The position numbers and the translations under genes are program-made. A stretch of 64,000 nt of DNA from Ursus arctos (Eukaryota; Chordata; Mammalia; Carnivora; Ursidae), in NCBI RefSeq assembly GCF_023065955.2, contig NW_026622997.1, forward strand, positions 8,914,001 through 8,978,000, in the 5' to 3' direction. The notes beneath the pieces are model-generated. The model worked only from the letters and a program-made list of their open reading frames with translations. It ran no database searches and was not told the DNA's origin. The first letter of the stretch is position 1; the number at the start of each line of letters is the position of its first letter. This document shows, piece after piece, positions 20,912 to 32,090 of the stretch.

Positions 20912-21131
20912 TTTTTTATTTATTTATTTTTATTTTTTTAAAGGATTTTATTTATTTATTCGACAGAGAGAGAGAGACAGCCAGTGAGAGAGGGAACACA
21001 AGCAGGGGGAGTGGGAGAGGAAGAAGCAGGCTCATAGCGGAGGAGCCTGATGTGGGGCTAGATCCCATAACGCCAGAATCACGCCCTGAGCCGAAGGCAG
21101 ACGCTTAACCGCTGTGCCACCCAGGCGCCCC
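20912..21131 (-). mobile_element. young Can-SINE in the tail of another SINE
   Basis: Reverse complement body ending 'aaccgctgtgccacccagg' and 'cgcccc'. A perfect 17-base target-site duplication, 'aacaaattgtactttta', is found at 20895-20911 and 21132-21148. The first copy lies in the A-rich tail and flank of the older SINE. Confidence 0.96.
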
Positions 21132-21219
21132 AACAAATTGTACTTTTAAATACATGTTTATGGTACCTTTAAACATGTATTCAGTACTCACTGTACATTT
21201 AAATATATATTTAATGCTC

Positions 21220-22760
21220 ACTGCCTGCATTTAAGTTGATGTCTCTTGAAGACATTTTGGTTGATGAAAGCTCTTTCTCTGGTAATTTCTAAAGAAGGAC
21301 TCCTGAGAACAATATTCTCTTAGTTCTGTCATGCTGGTGACAGTTTGCCTGCTGCTTTTATACTTGAAAATAAGTTTTGCCTGGATATAAAGTCCTTGGC
21401 TCACATTTTCTTCCTCTGGGTACCTTAAATACGTTATTCCATTTTCTTCTCAGAAAAAAGTATTGCCATCAAAAAGTCTGGTAGTAATCACATTTTCTTT
21501 CCCTTTTATGTAACTTATTTTTACCTGGATATCTAATATTTTTTCCTTTTTCTTTAATGTCTAATAATTTTGCTGGAATATACTTGATATTGATGAATCT
21601 GAGTCAGTTTTCCCAGGCATGTGAAGTACCCTATCACTATGTAGGTAGATTAAAATCTCTTTTTATTTCAGAAAAGTTTTTCTGAATTATAGTTTTTAGT
21701 GTTTGTTCTGTTTTCTCACTTTAATTTTCTTTCGCAGGGCCTCCTATTATTCATTTCTTGCATTTTCTTTGCCTGTCTTCTGTATTACTCACTTTCTACC
21801 TAATCCAATTTATCTTTCTCTTCATTTTTTATTTTAATTTTTAATGTTCTGTTTCCATATTGTTGTGTTTATGTGTGTTCGTTCTAATTTAGTTTTCACT
21901 TCTGAACTGGTTTTTATGTATTTCTAATTCTTTGATGGTTTTATGCCTTTCTGAGATTGCTGATTCAGATATATATTTTCCTTTCATATACTTTACCATT
22001 TTTGATGTCTTCTTGCTCATTTTGAAATGCTCTGTTATACTGCTCTGTCTTTGTGGGATTCTCTCTGAGGGGCGCTATTCTGCTTCTTTACCTCTTTCAC
22101 CTCAATCATTTCTATTGATCATATTAATGTGAAATTAGTTTAACTGAACTTTTAGAGCAAGCTGGGTTCAAAAGAGCTCTCCTGACTTCACAGACCTCCC
22201 TCTTCTATTGATTTACTCTGTTTTAAAAAAATACAGCAATTTGCTTCCTTATATGTCCTGGTTCCATTCCCCTCCCCCACACCGAGCTGCACTTTCTTCT
22301 TCCTTTGTGCCAATTGTCCTTGCCCTGCTCCATTTGGATTCTGTGTTCAGCAGTTTCTCCTCAGTGTGGGACACTTGGAGGGGGGTTTTGGCTCTTTTGT
22401 TCTGAGGAGAGTTCATAGACCACTTCAGCCCCTGCACACCTCCCTCAGGACCCCTCCTACTCATATGTTATTGGGATGTGCAAACCCCTTGCAGCTTCGT
22501 CCGTCTGCTGTTCTCTACTTTGGCCTGATGAGCTTTTCAAAGTGGCCACCGATAGTTATTTTGGAGTTTATTTTGCCCCGTTGCTTCCCTCAGCTTCCTC
22601 TGGTACAGATGCTAATGCCGTGCAGATCTTGTAGCTGCCAACATTTGTCTGCACCTGCTTGGGTTTTGAAATCTGTGGAACATCTTGTCAACCTAATTAT
22701 ATTGTCGATATTGTCAATGGGCCCTTGTTTTGGCCATCCTAAATTTCTTTTATTGCTTTT
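21220..22760 (-). mobile_element. old L1-related sequence, antisense
   Basis: Plus-strand phrases such as 'gcctggatataaagtccttgg', 'gtaccttaaatacgttattcc' and 'ttaaaatctctttttatttcag' resemble the reverse complement of the upstream part of old L1/HAL1 elements. The longest open frame of the window (174 codons, 22366-22890) crosses this region and the next L2 piece and is not a gene. Borders are approximate. Confidence 0.5.
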
Positions 22761-22764
22761 ATGG

Positions 22765-23175
22765 AGGAGTTTGAGGAAATTAAAAGTATGCTACCACCAC
22801 TGCTATCTTTCCCATCCCCATTTCTTAAATGATAATTTCCCCCAGACTTCAGTCTTTGACCATGTAGTCCTTTTACATACATATTTTTAAGTAAACGCAT
22901 CACATCCTTTGCCTTCAGCTTTGCGCCCTCAGCTTCTAGAGCCATATCTCTGGTCTCAACCTCTCCCTTGTGTGTAAGTCCTTTATTTTCTGCTGCCACT
23001 GGGCATCTTTACTTGGAAGCCCCATGAGCACCTTAAACGTTCATCTTTGCTATTGTGCTTTCTCTGTAATTCTCACACCTGTTTCTCTTTCCTTGGGAAA
23101 AATATTTTTGTGGAAAGAATTTATTTTCTAACCAATTCTGTATTGCTGGCAAGATATTTTCTCATTGTCCCCAAA
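22765..23175 (+). repeat. L2-like fragment (copy A of a shared 250-base segment)
   Basis: 'gagccatatctctggtctc', 'ctgctgccactgggcatc' and 'ttacttggaagccccatgag' resemble the L2 ORF2 region. The part from about 22915 to 23170 is clearly similar to 34195-34450, same strand, but the flanks of the two differ, so they are dispersed copies. Confidence 0.6.
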
Positions 23176-23305
23176 TCTCTGGAACAGAAATTACTTGTGA
23201 TATTGGTCTAAAGAACACAAATAAGCTTTATTAAAATAGGATTCTTTCAAGGAAGTTGCTTTTTTGCTTTCCTTTCTTTTGTCAATATAATATTTAAAAG
23301 TTTTA

Positions 23306-23490
23306 GGGACTCCTGGGTGGCTCAGTCGGTTAAGCAGCTGCCTTCGGCTCAGGTCGTGATCCCAGAGTCCTGCATCGGGCTTCTTGATCAGTGAGGAGCC
23401 TGCTTCTCCCGCTGCCTGCTGCTCATCCTGCTTGTGCTTTCTCTCTCTCTCTCTGACAAATAAATAAAATAATAAAACCTTAAAAAAAAA
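23306..23490 (+). mobile_element. Can-SINE
   Basis: 'gggactcctgggtggctcag', 'ggttaagcagctgccttcgg', TC repeats, 'aaataaataaaataataaaa' and an A tail. Part of the middle is missing ('gagtcctgcatcgggc' joins without the usual 'gggatcgagccc'). Flanks 'aaaagtttta' and 'gaaagtctta' are a rough target-site duplication. Confidence 0.93.
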
Positions 23491-23514
23491 GAAAGTCTTA
23501 TAACATGTATCTTT

Positions 23515-24140
23515 TATTATAAAATAATATAGGTTTATTATAGAAAATTTGGAAAAGATACAGAAGTCTCACAATCCCACCACCCAAAGATAATCACTAT
23601 TAACATTTTGGATTTTTCCCTTAAATTTTTTTCTGTTTGGATATATATTTATTACAGTTTTTGGTGAGTGTTTTCCTATGTCATTTAGAAATCATTGAAA
23701 ACACGATTTTTTTAAATGATAGTGTTGTATTCCATTATATGGATGCACCACAATTTATTTATATTCTAGTTGGTATTAAGTTGTTTTCCAGCCATTTTGC
23801 TATTACAAATAGCACCAGGAAAATGATGATTGTATATAAAACAATTATTTTCCTTTAGGATTACTTGCTAGAAGTGATATTGTTGAACTAAGTGATACTT
23901 ATATTTTTAGCTCTTTTGATACATATCACTACATTTTTCTCTAAGAATTGCACACCAATTTACTATCCTATCAGTGCATAAAATTCAAAATTTCTTCATG
24001 CTGCTGTTAAAAAAAGTCTTTACCAATCTGCTAGACCACAAAGGCATTTAACTGTTGTTTTAATTTGAATATGTTAGATTGCTAAAATGGCTCGATATGT
24101 TATCATATACATAATAGCCATATGTATTTCTTTTTGTAAT
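23515..24140 (-). mobile_element. old L1 3' UTR, antisense
   Basis: 'attatagaaaatttggaaaag', 'cacaatcccaccacccaaag', 'ccattatatggatgcacc' and 'agtgatattgttgaactaag' are typical reverse-complement L1M 3'-UTR phrases. Confidence 0.75.
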
Positions 24141-24264
24141 ACCTCCCTGCACATGATTATAATGGGTGGGAAGAGCCTATTCTGCCCAGGTGTCCACATG
24201 CTAAAATGCTTGAAGGACTTCTTCAGCTGCAATCTCTATGTCATCATCAAAATGATTTGTTGAA

Positions 24265-24417
24265 ACGATATGGATATGTACATATATATAGCTATATATC
24301 TATATAGACATATTTGTATGTGTATATAAGAGTACATATATAGGTGTGTACATATATGAGTGCATGTATATGGGTGTTATTGTGATACACACACACACAC
24401 ACACCATACACACATAT
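24265..24417 (+). repeat. TA/TG-rich complex microsatellite
   Basis: Alternating purine-pyrimidine sequence, (TA)n and (TG)n units ending in a (CA)10 run. It directly precedes the target site of the L1 at 24435. Confidence 0.85.
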
Positions 24418-24434
24418 ATCTCTGGTAGGATTTT

Positions 24435-24741
24435 TTTTAATGTATTTTTATTATATTATGTTAGTCACCATACAGTACATCCCTGGTTTCTGATGCAAAG
24501 TTTGATGATTCATTAGTTGCGTATAACACCCAGTGCACCATGCAATACGTGCCCTCCTTACTACCCATCACCAGCCTATCCCATTCCCCCACCCCCCTCC
24601 CCTCTGAAGCCCTCAGTTTGTTTCTCAGAGTCCACAGTCTCTCATGCTTCATTCTCCCTTCTGATTACCCCCCCTTTCTTTATCCCTTTCTTCCCCTACC
24701 GATCTTTCTAGTTCGTATGTTCCATAGATGAGAGAAATCAT
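24435..24741 (-). mobile_element. young carnivore L1 3' end, antisense
   Basis: It starts with a T run and 'ttaatgtatttttattatat', then 'gtcaccatacagtacatccc', 'cagtgcaccatgcaatacgt'. A perfect 14-base target-site duplication, 'tctggtaggatttt', lies at 24421-24434 and 24742-24755. The same L1 family end appears at 48224 and 36864 in sense orientation. Confidence 0.93.
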
Positions 24742-24857
24742 TCTGGTAGGATTTTAATATGAGTGTTTAACAAGTTCTTTTTATATAAAAAGATTATTGA
24801 AAATATTGTTAAATAATCAATGGTTATCAATGGAGACCAGCAGGTCTCTCTCAAACC

Positions 24858-25100
24858 TGCCAATAATAATAATAATAGCCATCATTTATCCTACACTTGC
24901 TAAGTACTTTACAACAGTGCCTCACGTAACCAGCTTCATGACTAGGCATTTGCTTCTGTGTTTTACATGACTACGTGAGTCTTAGACATCCTAGGCACAA
25001 TGGCTGAGGTCACATAACTATTGGGTGACAAAATTGGAACTGAAGCTCACTTCAGAGCTGGTTTTAAAGTCCACTTTCTGAACCATTATGCTCTGGGACT
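24858..25100 (-). repeat. MIR, antisense, nearly full length
   Basis: 'aataatagccatcatttatcc', 'cttgctaagtactttacaac', 'gaggtcacataactattggg' and 'agcagagctgg'-like wording to 'accattatgctctggg' run through the MIR in reverse. Confidence 0.78.
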
Positions 25101-25104
25101 TCTG

Positions 25105-25290
25105 TCACTCCGTGGTTTGTAACCCTGCTGCACATTAAGATCACTGGAGAACTTTTAAAAAGTACTGATGCCAAATCCTATAATGCGGACAAATTGCATC
25201 AGAATCTCTGGGGGGTGGTACCCAATCATTTGTATGTTACAAAGCCTTCCTAAGTAGTTGTAATATGAAGCCAGGGTTGGGAGCCACTGC
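25105..25290 (+). mobile_element. MER5A-type hAT-Charlie DNA transposon
   Basis: Left end 'gtggtttgtaaccctgctgc', interior 'cacattaagatcactggaga', 'gcatcagaatctctgggggg', right end 'agggttgggagccactgc'. Ends are imperfect inverted repeats, as expected for this family. Confidence 0.8.
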
Positions 25291-25435
25291 TAGTAATTAT
25301 TAACCAGTGTGGCTAAGGGAATAGTCTTAATTTGTCAAGTTCGAATTCTCAATGTTCCATGCTATTCATATCCCATCTGTGTGTTGGAACAAATCCCTTT
25401 CTCTCAACTCAATTCAGTGTTCTTATTACTTCTCT

Positions 25436-25505
25436 CTTCTCCCCCATCCCCCCATCTCTCTCTCTTTCTCTCACACACACATGCACTCACACACTCACAG
25501 AGGCA
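25436..25505 (+). repeat. TC/CA-rich low-complexity tract
   Basis: Pyrimidine-rich 'tctctctctctttctctc' followed by CA units. Confidence 0.85.
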
Positions 25506-27346
25506 CAAACATGCTCTATCTCAGAATCTCTGTTATACAAGTGATAGTAGGGATGCCAGACCCAAATTGGGGTGTATTCTCTGGATACCAAGGTCAAACA
25601 GAGGTAGAACATTGCTCAATGCAATGGATTAAGCCAAGAAAAATGATTTGAAAGGCAAATCTTAGGAGAGCCTAAATCAAAAGTTTGGCAGGGAGTTTTC
25701 CATCCAAAGAAGCAAGTCAGAAAGAGAGAATCTGAGGATGAGGCATCCGGGGAAGGAGATCGGATGGTCTGAAAGAGGGATTTGTAGAGAGCGCCAGCGA
25801 TATTGGATATGAGAAGAAGGGCAGCCATCAATGCAGAGGTTGCAGAGTGTTGGCTCGTAGATGCACTTTCTCAGCCTTTCACGACATTTCAAAAGAACTG
25901 AGTCAAAGGTAAAACTAGCAGATTGCCCATACAAATTGAGATTCCAGCTGAAAAACACTCTGAAGACTTGGCAACACGAGGCCATCGTTCTCACGTGGCA
26001 GCAGTCCTCGGCTCTGGCAAGTGGCTGCCCGCCTTCAGTGGAATAGGGAGTGTAGTTCCCCGCTGCCCCCACAGGGCTCGTGACACTTACATAGGTGATG
26101 TGACTGCCAATGCTGATGTGTTAGCATTTGTGGCTTCAGATTGAAAATTCCAAGCCAGCCTGGACATGAAGTAGTCATTGAACGTCAACTTCCATTTGTT
26201 GCTTTTTATGGTAACCTTCGCTTCCTTCCAAATATCTCTACAAGATGTTATGGCTGCCTGTTTCAAGGGTTAATGGGACCGGCTGCATAGTGCTTTGGCT
26301 CCTTATCTCTCCGATTCCTTGAAGTGCTGCGTTCTGCCCTGGTGTGTTCTCTTCTGCTTGTGATCTTCCTGTGTAGTTGGCATTCAGTGTTCAGATCTCC
26401 TTTCTACCCAAGTCTGAGCAAGGAATGGAGCCCCCGTGTACTTCATGGTGGAACTTCCCATGTAACTGCCCCCTCACTCCTGTAGCAGCAGACGATGACT
26501 GAAGCATGCTCACATCCCCAGGGCTATCCCAGCATTTGTTTTCATTTTCATAACTACTTTTCCTAGTAAATTTTGATAGGTAAATTCCTACAGAAAGTCA
26601 AATGAACTTCTAACTATTCCTTTCAAGAATAAGCATTTTCCCCCCTTCCTTTCCCTTCCCTTCCTTTGCCTTGCCTTGCCTTTTTTTTCTGAGTTGGCCT
26701 AACCTCTTTTCCTGAAGTTTCGTTCCTCTGTTTTTTTTAAGGACATAATAATCAAGTTCTTTAAATCTGGCTTTCCAGTTTAGGGAAAGGTCTGAATGTT
26801 CTGAACTCTGTACTCTTTCTGGCAGGGTCTTTCCTCCCTAAAGACATCAGTAATAGCAAAGGAAAGAAGATCAGATATTTTCATAAAGAGTGTTTCCTCT
26901 GGGGAGAGCAAGAGCCTTGGAGTCTCTGCTTTTTGCAAAAATAAATAAGCGATCAAACAAACACACCAATAAAAACATAAATCCCAGTGAAACTTGTTGC
27001 CATTTATAGGTTGAAAAGGCTAAATTCTTGCAACCATGTACTTCAAGTTTATTTTATTCATTCTATTATGAATGTAAGTGTTGAGGAAAAAATACACCAA
27101 CTTGGATATAAAGGATGACCAGTTGCCTTTGTTGTCACACTCAAGTACTGTCTAGGGGAGTTGTACCTTTGTTTCGCTTCTATTTAGTATTGCTTAGGGC
27201 TCAAATTCTGTGCAATCAGATGTTAACCTGTAGACTTATACGGTGGAAGTGAATTTTTCCCAGTAGAGATGCACATGATTTTTCTCCTTTAGAAAAGATA
27301 ATGACAAATGTTATGGTTTTATTGACCTAGTAACCGGCTTTATATC
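25506..27346. other. unique DNA, no gene recognised
   Basis: About 1.8 kb without clear repeats. The minus-strand frame at 25677-26072 (131 codons) has no recognised domain and overlaps plus-strand frames. A C/T-rich tract occurs at 26640-26690. Confidence 0.5.
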
Positions 27347-27361
27347 TAACTTAACAATCTT

Positions 27362-27409
27362 TTCTTTTTTTTTTTTTAGCAAACGATTCTTTCTTTCCCT
27401 TTCTTTCTC

Positions 27410-27453
<44 letters not shown>

Positions 27454-27610
27454 TCACAGCCAGCGAGAGAGGGAACACAAGCAGGGGGAGTGGGAGAGGA
27501 AGATGCAGGCTCCCAGCGGAGGAGCCTGATGTGGGGCTCGATCCCAGTTTGTCGGGATTACGCCCTGAGCTGAAGGCAGACACTTAACGACTGCGCTACC
27601 CAGGCGCCCC
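27362..27610 (-). mobile_element. young Can-SINE with expanded (CTTT)n tail
   Basis: The tail is T-rich with a (TTTC)n microsatellite at about 27386-27456. The body 'gcaggctcccagcggaggag' and the end 'ctacccaggcgcccc' are standard. A perfect 15-base target-site duplication, 'taacttaacaatctt', occurs at 27347-27361 and 27611-27625. Confidence 0.96.
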
Positions 27611-27625
27611 TAACTTAACAATCTT

Positions 27626-29444
27626 ATTACAGCATTATTTCCTTCAATACCTGTATTTGCTCAGTGTCTACAATTCTCTTTGAACCAGCTTTATTTACCA
27701 TTCTGCTACTTCCTTCATTAATGAGTAAATTTTTGAAGCATGTTCATTTGTTACTTGCATGAGAGTCACGTTCTTTAACTTTTAAAAAAGAATACTTTGA
27801 CACTAGCCTTATCCCAGAAAAAATTTTTAGAGGGCCCCAATCTTCTGTTCGCCTACGGAACTTCTTTCCTTCGCTGCTGTGGGCTGCATCAGGAAAACTT
27901 TGAAAGGTCTTTTGTAGTTAGTGTGGAAGATGAAGACTTTGTTGAGGCAGAGAGAACCGAGCGGTTCGCTTCAGTTGAGGGGAAGAAAAACCAGATGAGG
28001 TTACTCACTGATAAAGCAAATGCCACTTAATGGTGTCTCTGCTCATCACGAATGCGCCCTCCGTTGCTGCCGTGGAGGTCACAGCTTCACATCTGCTGGG
28101 GAAAGTGGGAGACTTGCTGCAGTTCTCTTTGGGCACAGGAGTCTTTCTGAGCTTCTCTTTCTTCACTCTATTCCACTCCCACACACTGTAGGATCTGAGA
28201 GGAGGAGGCTCAGACCATCTGGCCTATGCCACTAGAGAGTATCAGCAAGAGTCTCTGATAAAGATGTTCCTGAAAGATTGGGGATAAATTCAATTTAACA
28301 AAAAACTTATTTCAAATGACCTGAGACATTTGCTTTATTGCAGAGAGAATGAATTATTTAATAATTGTAAATAAATCACCGTACAGCTCTATTTTAAAAT
28401 GGTGTCAGGTCCTGTTTGAATATCATTAGGTATATTATTTAAGAAAAAATATATTGGCTCTTCCAAATACGAGGATAGGTTTGGAAAGTAAAACAGTAAT
28501 GAATTACCTGTGAAATAATATAATAAAAAAGTGAAAATGCTTTGCAGACCAGGTCATGTTATATCTTCACACAAATGTTATTTATTATTGATACAGTAAT
28601 GAAGTATAACCTGAATGTCCTTGATTTTACAAATAACTGAGGGGGTCACCATTTTTTGGCTATCCAAATAAAATAACCTGAGTCCATATCCCATATTTGG
28701 TGCTAATAAACCCAGTCCCCTCCTAAATATTTCTGAGAATTCCCAGAGAGTGTGTGTGTCAATTGGAAACCCCAGTTATTGGCTTCTTCCAGACCACTTC
28801 TGGCTCTTGGCTTGGTTCTCTCCCTGGTCTCCTCCCTATACCTCTTTATTGCCTTCTGTCTTTCTGTGGTCCAGCTGACTCACCAACAGATCACAGCCCC
28901 TCCTTTATTTCCCAAGAAAGTGCTAAAATAAATCTGACTAGTTGAGTAGTTACTAAAGGTTTGCTGAAGCCATTGGAGGAGAATGGAGAGGAATTAAGAT
29001 AGAGAATTGGAAACAACTCAAAATACTCTCTCTTCAAGGACTGTGTCTCACCATACTTGTGGAGTCTACTTTCCCTACCCTGGGTCATTTCTACTATCTT
29101 TTTTGCCCTTTTTCCAGAAAGAACTGAAAATCATTTAAAATTAAATCATACTCCACTTCATAGAAACTAGCCTTTTATATTACTATAAAGAGAACTTAAG
29201 TTCACTTTTACTGCATCTCCCCATTGTGGCCAATACCATGGGTCTGATCTCTCTTAACAAACAGCGCTCTAAATATTTATTCCTCTAAACAAAAGACTGT
29301 TCCCCCTTTGGGAGCACCCTTCATACTCCTCCAAGGAATGTGGAAGTTGCTTTAGCCATTTTTTCTCCCATCTGTTCTAAGGACATTGCCTGAATGGAGC
29401 AAAATACATTGCCCAGTGTAGGAAGACTCCAAGACAAGTTTTAG
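27626..29444. other. unique DNA, no gene recognised
   Basis: AT-rich in 28260-28700. No exon, RNA gene or repeat family was recognised. Short frames only. Confidence 0.5.
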
Positions 29445-30689
29445 AATATTGACGCTACTTCCTAGATAATTTAATTTTTCTGGATTAATCATGTGTCTAA
29501 TAACCTTGCTGAATTCAGCCATTATTCTAAATTTATAGATTGTTTTGACTACTTTATGTATACAAATATTATTTTCAAATGAGAATTTTGCATTTTTCTA
29601 TGGAAACTTTCTACCTTTATTTTTCTAGCCACATTACAGAGACTAACCACTGACAGAAAGTTGACAGAAGTGACAGTTGTGGACATCCTTGTCCGGTTCA
29701 GTCTGAAAGTCAGACTTTATGTGTACTGTTAGTGGGAGGTTTGCAGATCGCCCCTTTATCAGAATGAGGAAGTATCCTTCTAGTTCTAGTCCCCTCAGGG
29801 TCTTTTATTATAAATGAGTAGGGAATTTTATCAAATACTTTTTCTGAATCTACAGAGTTGATTATACATTTATGCTTTATTCTGTTAATGTGGCGAATTG
29901 CATAGATTGATTTTGAATGCATCAATCTTGCATTCCTGGGACAAACAACACTTGCTGGATTTGATTTGTTTTTATTTTGTTTTGAATTTTTTGTCTTAGT
30001 CTCACAGAAAAATCAGCCTATAGTTTAACTTTCTTGTAATCTCGTTGACAGATTATGGTCCTAGGGCCTCATAAAACAAGTTGGAAAGTGTGGCCTCACC
30101 CCCGGGTTCTCTATAGAGTTTGTATGAGAGGGGTATGAGTTCTTCCGTAAATGTGTGGAAGAATTCACCAGTGATGCCATCTGGGACTGGAGTTTTCTTT
30201 GTGGAAAGGTTTTAAACTATGGATTCAATTACTTTGACAGATATAGGACTTCTTCAATTTGCTTTTATGTGTGTGTGACTGTTGCAGTGTTGTGCTTTTC
30301 AAGGAATCTGTCCATTTCCTCTAAGTGGTCAAATGTCCTGGCATAAAATTGTTCATAATATTCTTTTGTTACCTTTTTAGTATATATTCAATCTCGATAG
30401 TCACAGTTTATCTTCTCTTTCTCTATCTTTTTCCCTCTTTTTTCTCGATAAGTCTTGCTAGGGACCATCAGTTTTATTAAGTCTTTCCAAAGAACTTATT
30501 TTTGACTCTGTGGATTTTCTCTCTCTTGCTCATGTGCTTTCTATTTCATGGCCTCCTGCTCTTACCTTTATTATTTCCTTCCTTTATTTTATTTGTGCTT
30601 ATTCTCCAGCGTTCTTCTAGCATCTTGTATGGATACTTGGCTTATTGATTTTTCAACCTTTCTTCTTTTCCAGTATAAGCTGGGGCAGA

Positions 30690-31080
30690 CATGGAGATTG
30701 CCCTTCAAGAAAGAACCTGCCCCATTGCTCTGAGTAAGGTCATCTGCCAGCTGCCAGCTGTTACCTCCCTTAGGGTCTACTCTGGTTTTTAAGCCAGGGT
30801 CATACTGTTCTTGGAGAAACTTCCTGGCCAATGTCTGAGCAAAGCAGTGGTAACTGATTGCATGCTTTTCTTAGGGTAGCTCCCAGCCAGTGACTGAAAT
30901 AGATAGTGGGACAAGGGCTCTTCTAAAGGGCAGTCTTTGCTCTGGTACTCCTTTTGGGACACAGGGCATTGGGGTCAAATGGCTGTTGTAGTGTGATGCA
31001 GGATAAATTCCTGAGGAAGTTATGGAGATGTTAATAAAACATGGCATTCTTAGGGACAAAATAGCTGGTAGCCAGCAAAG
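30690..31080. other. unidentified insert within the antisense L1
   Basis: L1 wording stops at 'ttttccagtataagc' and resumes at about 31085 further along the element. The DNA between is G-rich and unlike L1, with 'ttaataaaacatggc' near its right end. It could be an LTR or another repeat; I could not name it. Confidence 0.4.
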
Positions 31081-31404
31081 GTATATGTATTATGATCTCT
31101 TGTCATTTTGGGGTATTTTCTAATGACCTTAAAAAAACTTGATTTCTAGTTTAATTCCATATTTTGTGTGATTTCAGTCCTTTGAAATTTGTTGAGACGT
31201 GTTTTACGGCCTAGCGTGCAGTCCATCCCGCTCAATGTTCCATGTGCTCTTGAAGAGAATCCATAGTTTATAGCTGCTGGATTTTGTGTACCACGCAGTC
31301 AATTTGATCAACTTGCTTAATCATATTGTTTAAATTTACTATATTCTTGTTGACATTTTTACTTGTTTGGTCTGTCAGGCACTGAGAGAGTGCTAAAACC
31401 CCCA

Positions 31405-32090
31405 CTCATTCTACCCAAATACCTGCACATTAAGTTCATAGCAGCTTTATTAAAAATTTCCAAAACTTAGAAGAAATCAAGATGTCCTTCAGGAGGTGAA
31501 TGAATAAATAAATGTTGGTACATCTAGATAATGGAATATTTTTCAGTGCTAAAAAGAAATGAGCTATTGACCAACCAAAGACATGAAGGAAACTTAAATG
31601 TATATTACTAAGTGAAAGAAGTCAATATGAAAAGGCTACATACTGTATGATCCCAACTCTATGACATTCGGGGAAAGGCAAAATAATGAAGACAGTAAAA
31701 AACAATGGAGCAGTGATTTCTAGGAGTTAGATGGGAGAGGGGGATGAATGGGCAGAGCACAGAGGATTTTAGGGACAGTGAAATTATTCTGTATGATTCT
31801 ATAATGGTGGATACATGCCATCATACATTTATCCATACCTGCAGAACCAAGAGTGAATCCCTAGCTAGGTTAATTATGGACTTTGGGTGATAATGATGTA
31901 TTAATTAATTAAGGTTTATTGATTGTAACAAATGTATCACTCTGGGGGGGTGGGGAATGTTGATAATGAATGTATTATGAATGTGTGGGGCGAGGAGGTA
32001 TATTGGAAATCTCTGTACCTTCCCTTAAATTTTGCTGTGAATCTAAAATTGCTCTAAGAAATAATGTCCATTAAAAAAAGTCAAGGGAGA
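31405..32090 (+). mobile_element. L1 3' end (L1M type), sense
   Basis: 'agtgaaagaagtcaatatg', 'ctacatactgtatgatccc' and 'aggcaaaataatgaagacag' are the end of ORF2 and the 3' UTR of an old L1, closing with 'attaaaaaaagtc'. It lies in the opposite direction to the L1 around it. Confidence 0.75.

Noticed and set aside
22366..22890. Longest open frame (174 codons)
   Set aside because: It spans antisense L1-like and L2-like sequence, has no domain and no splice framing.
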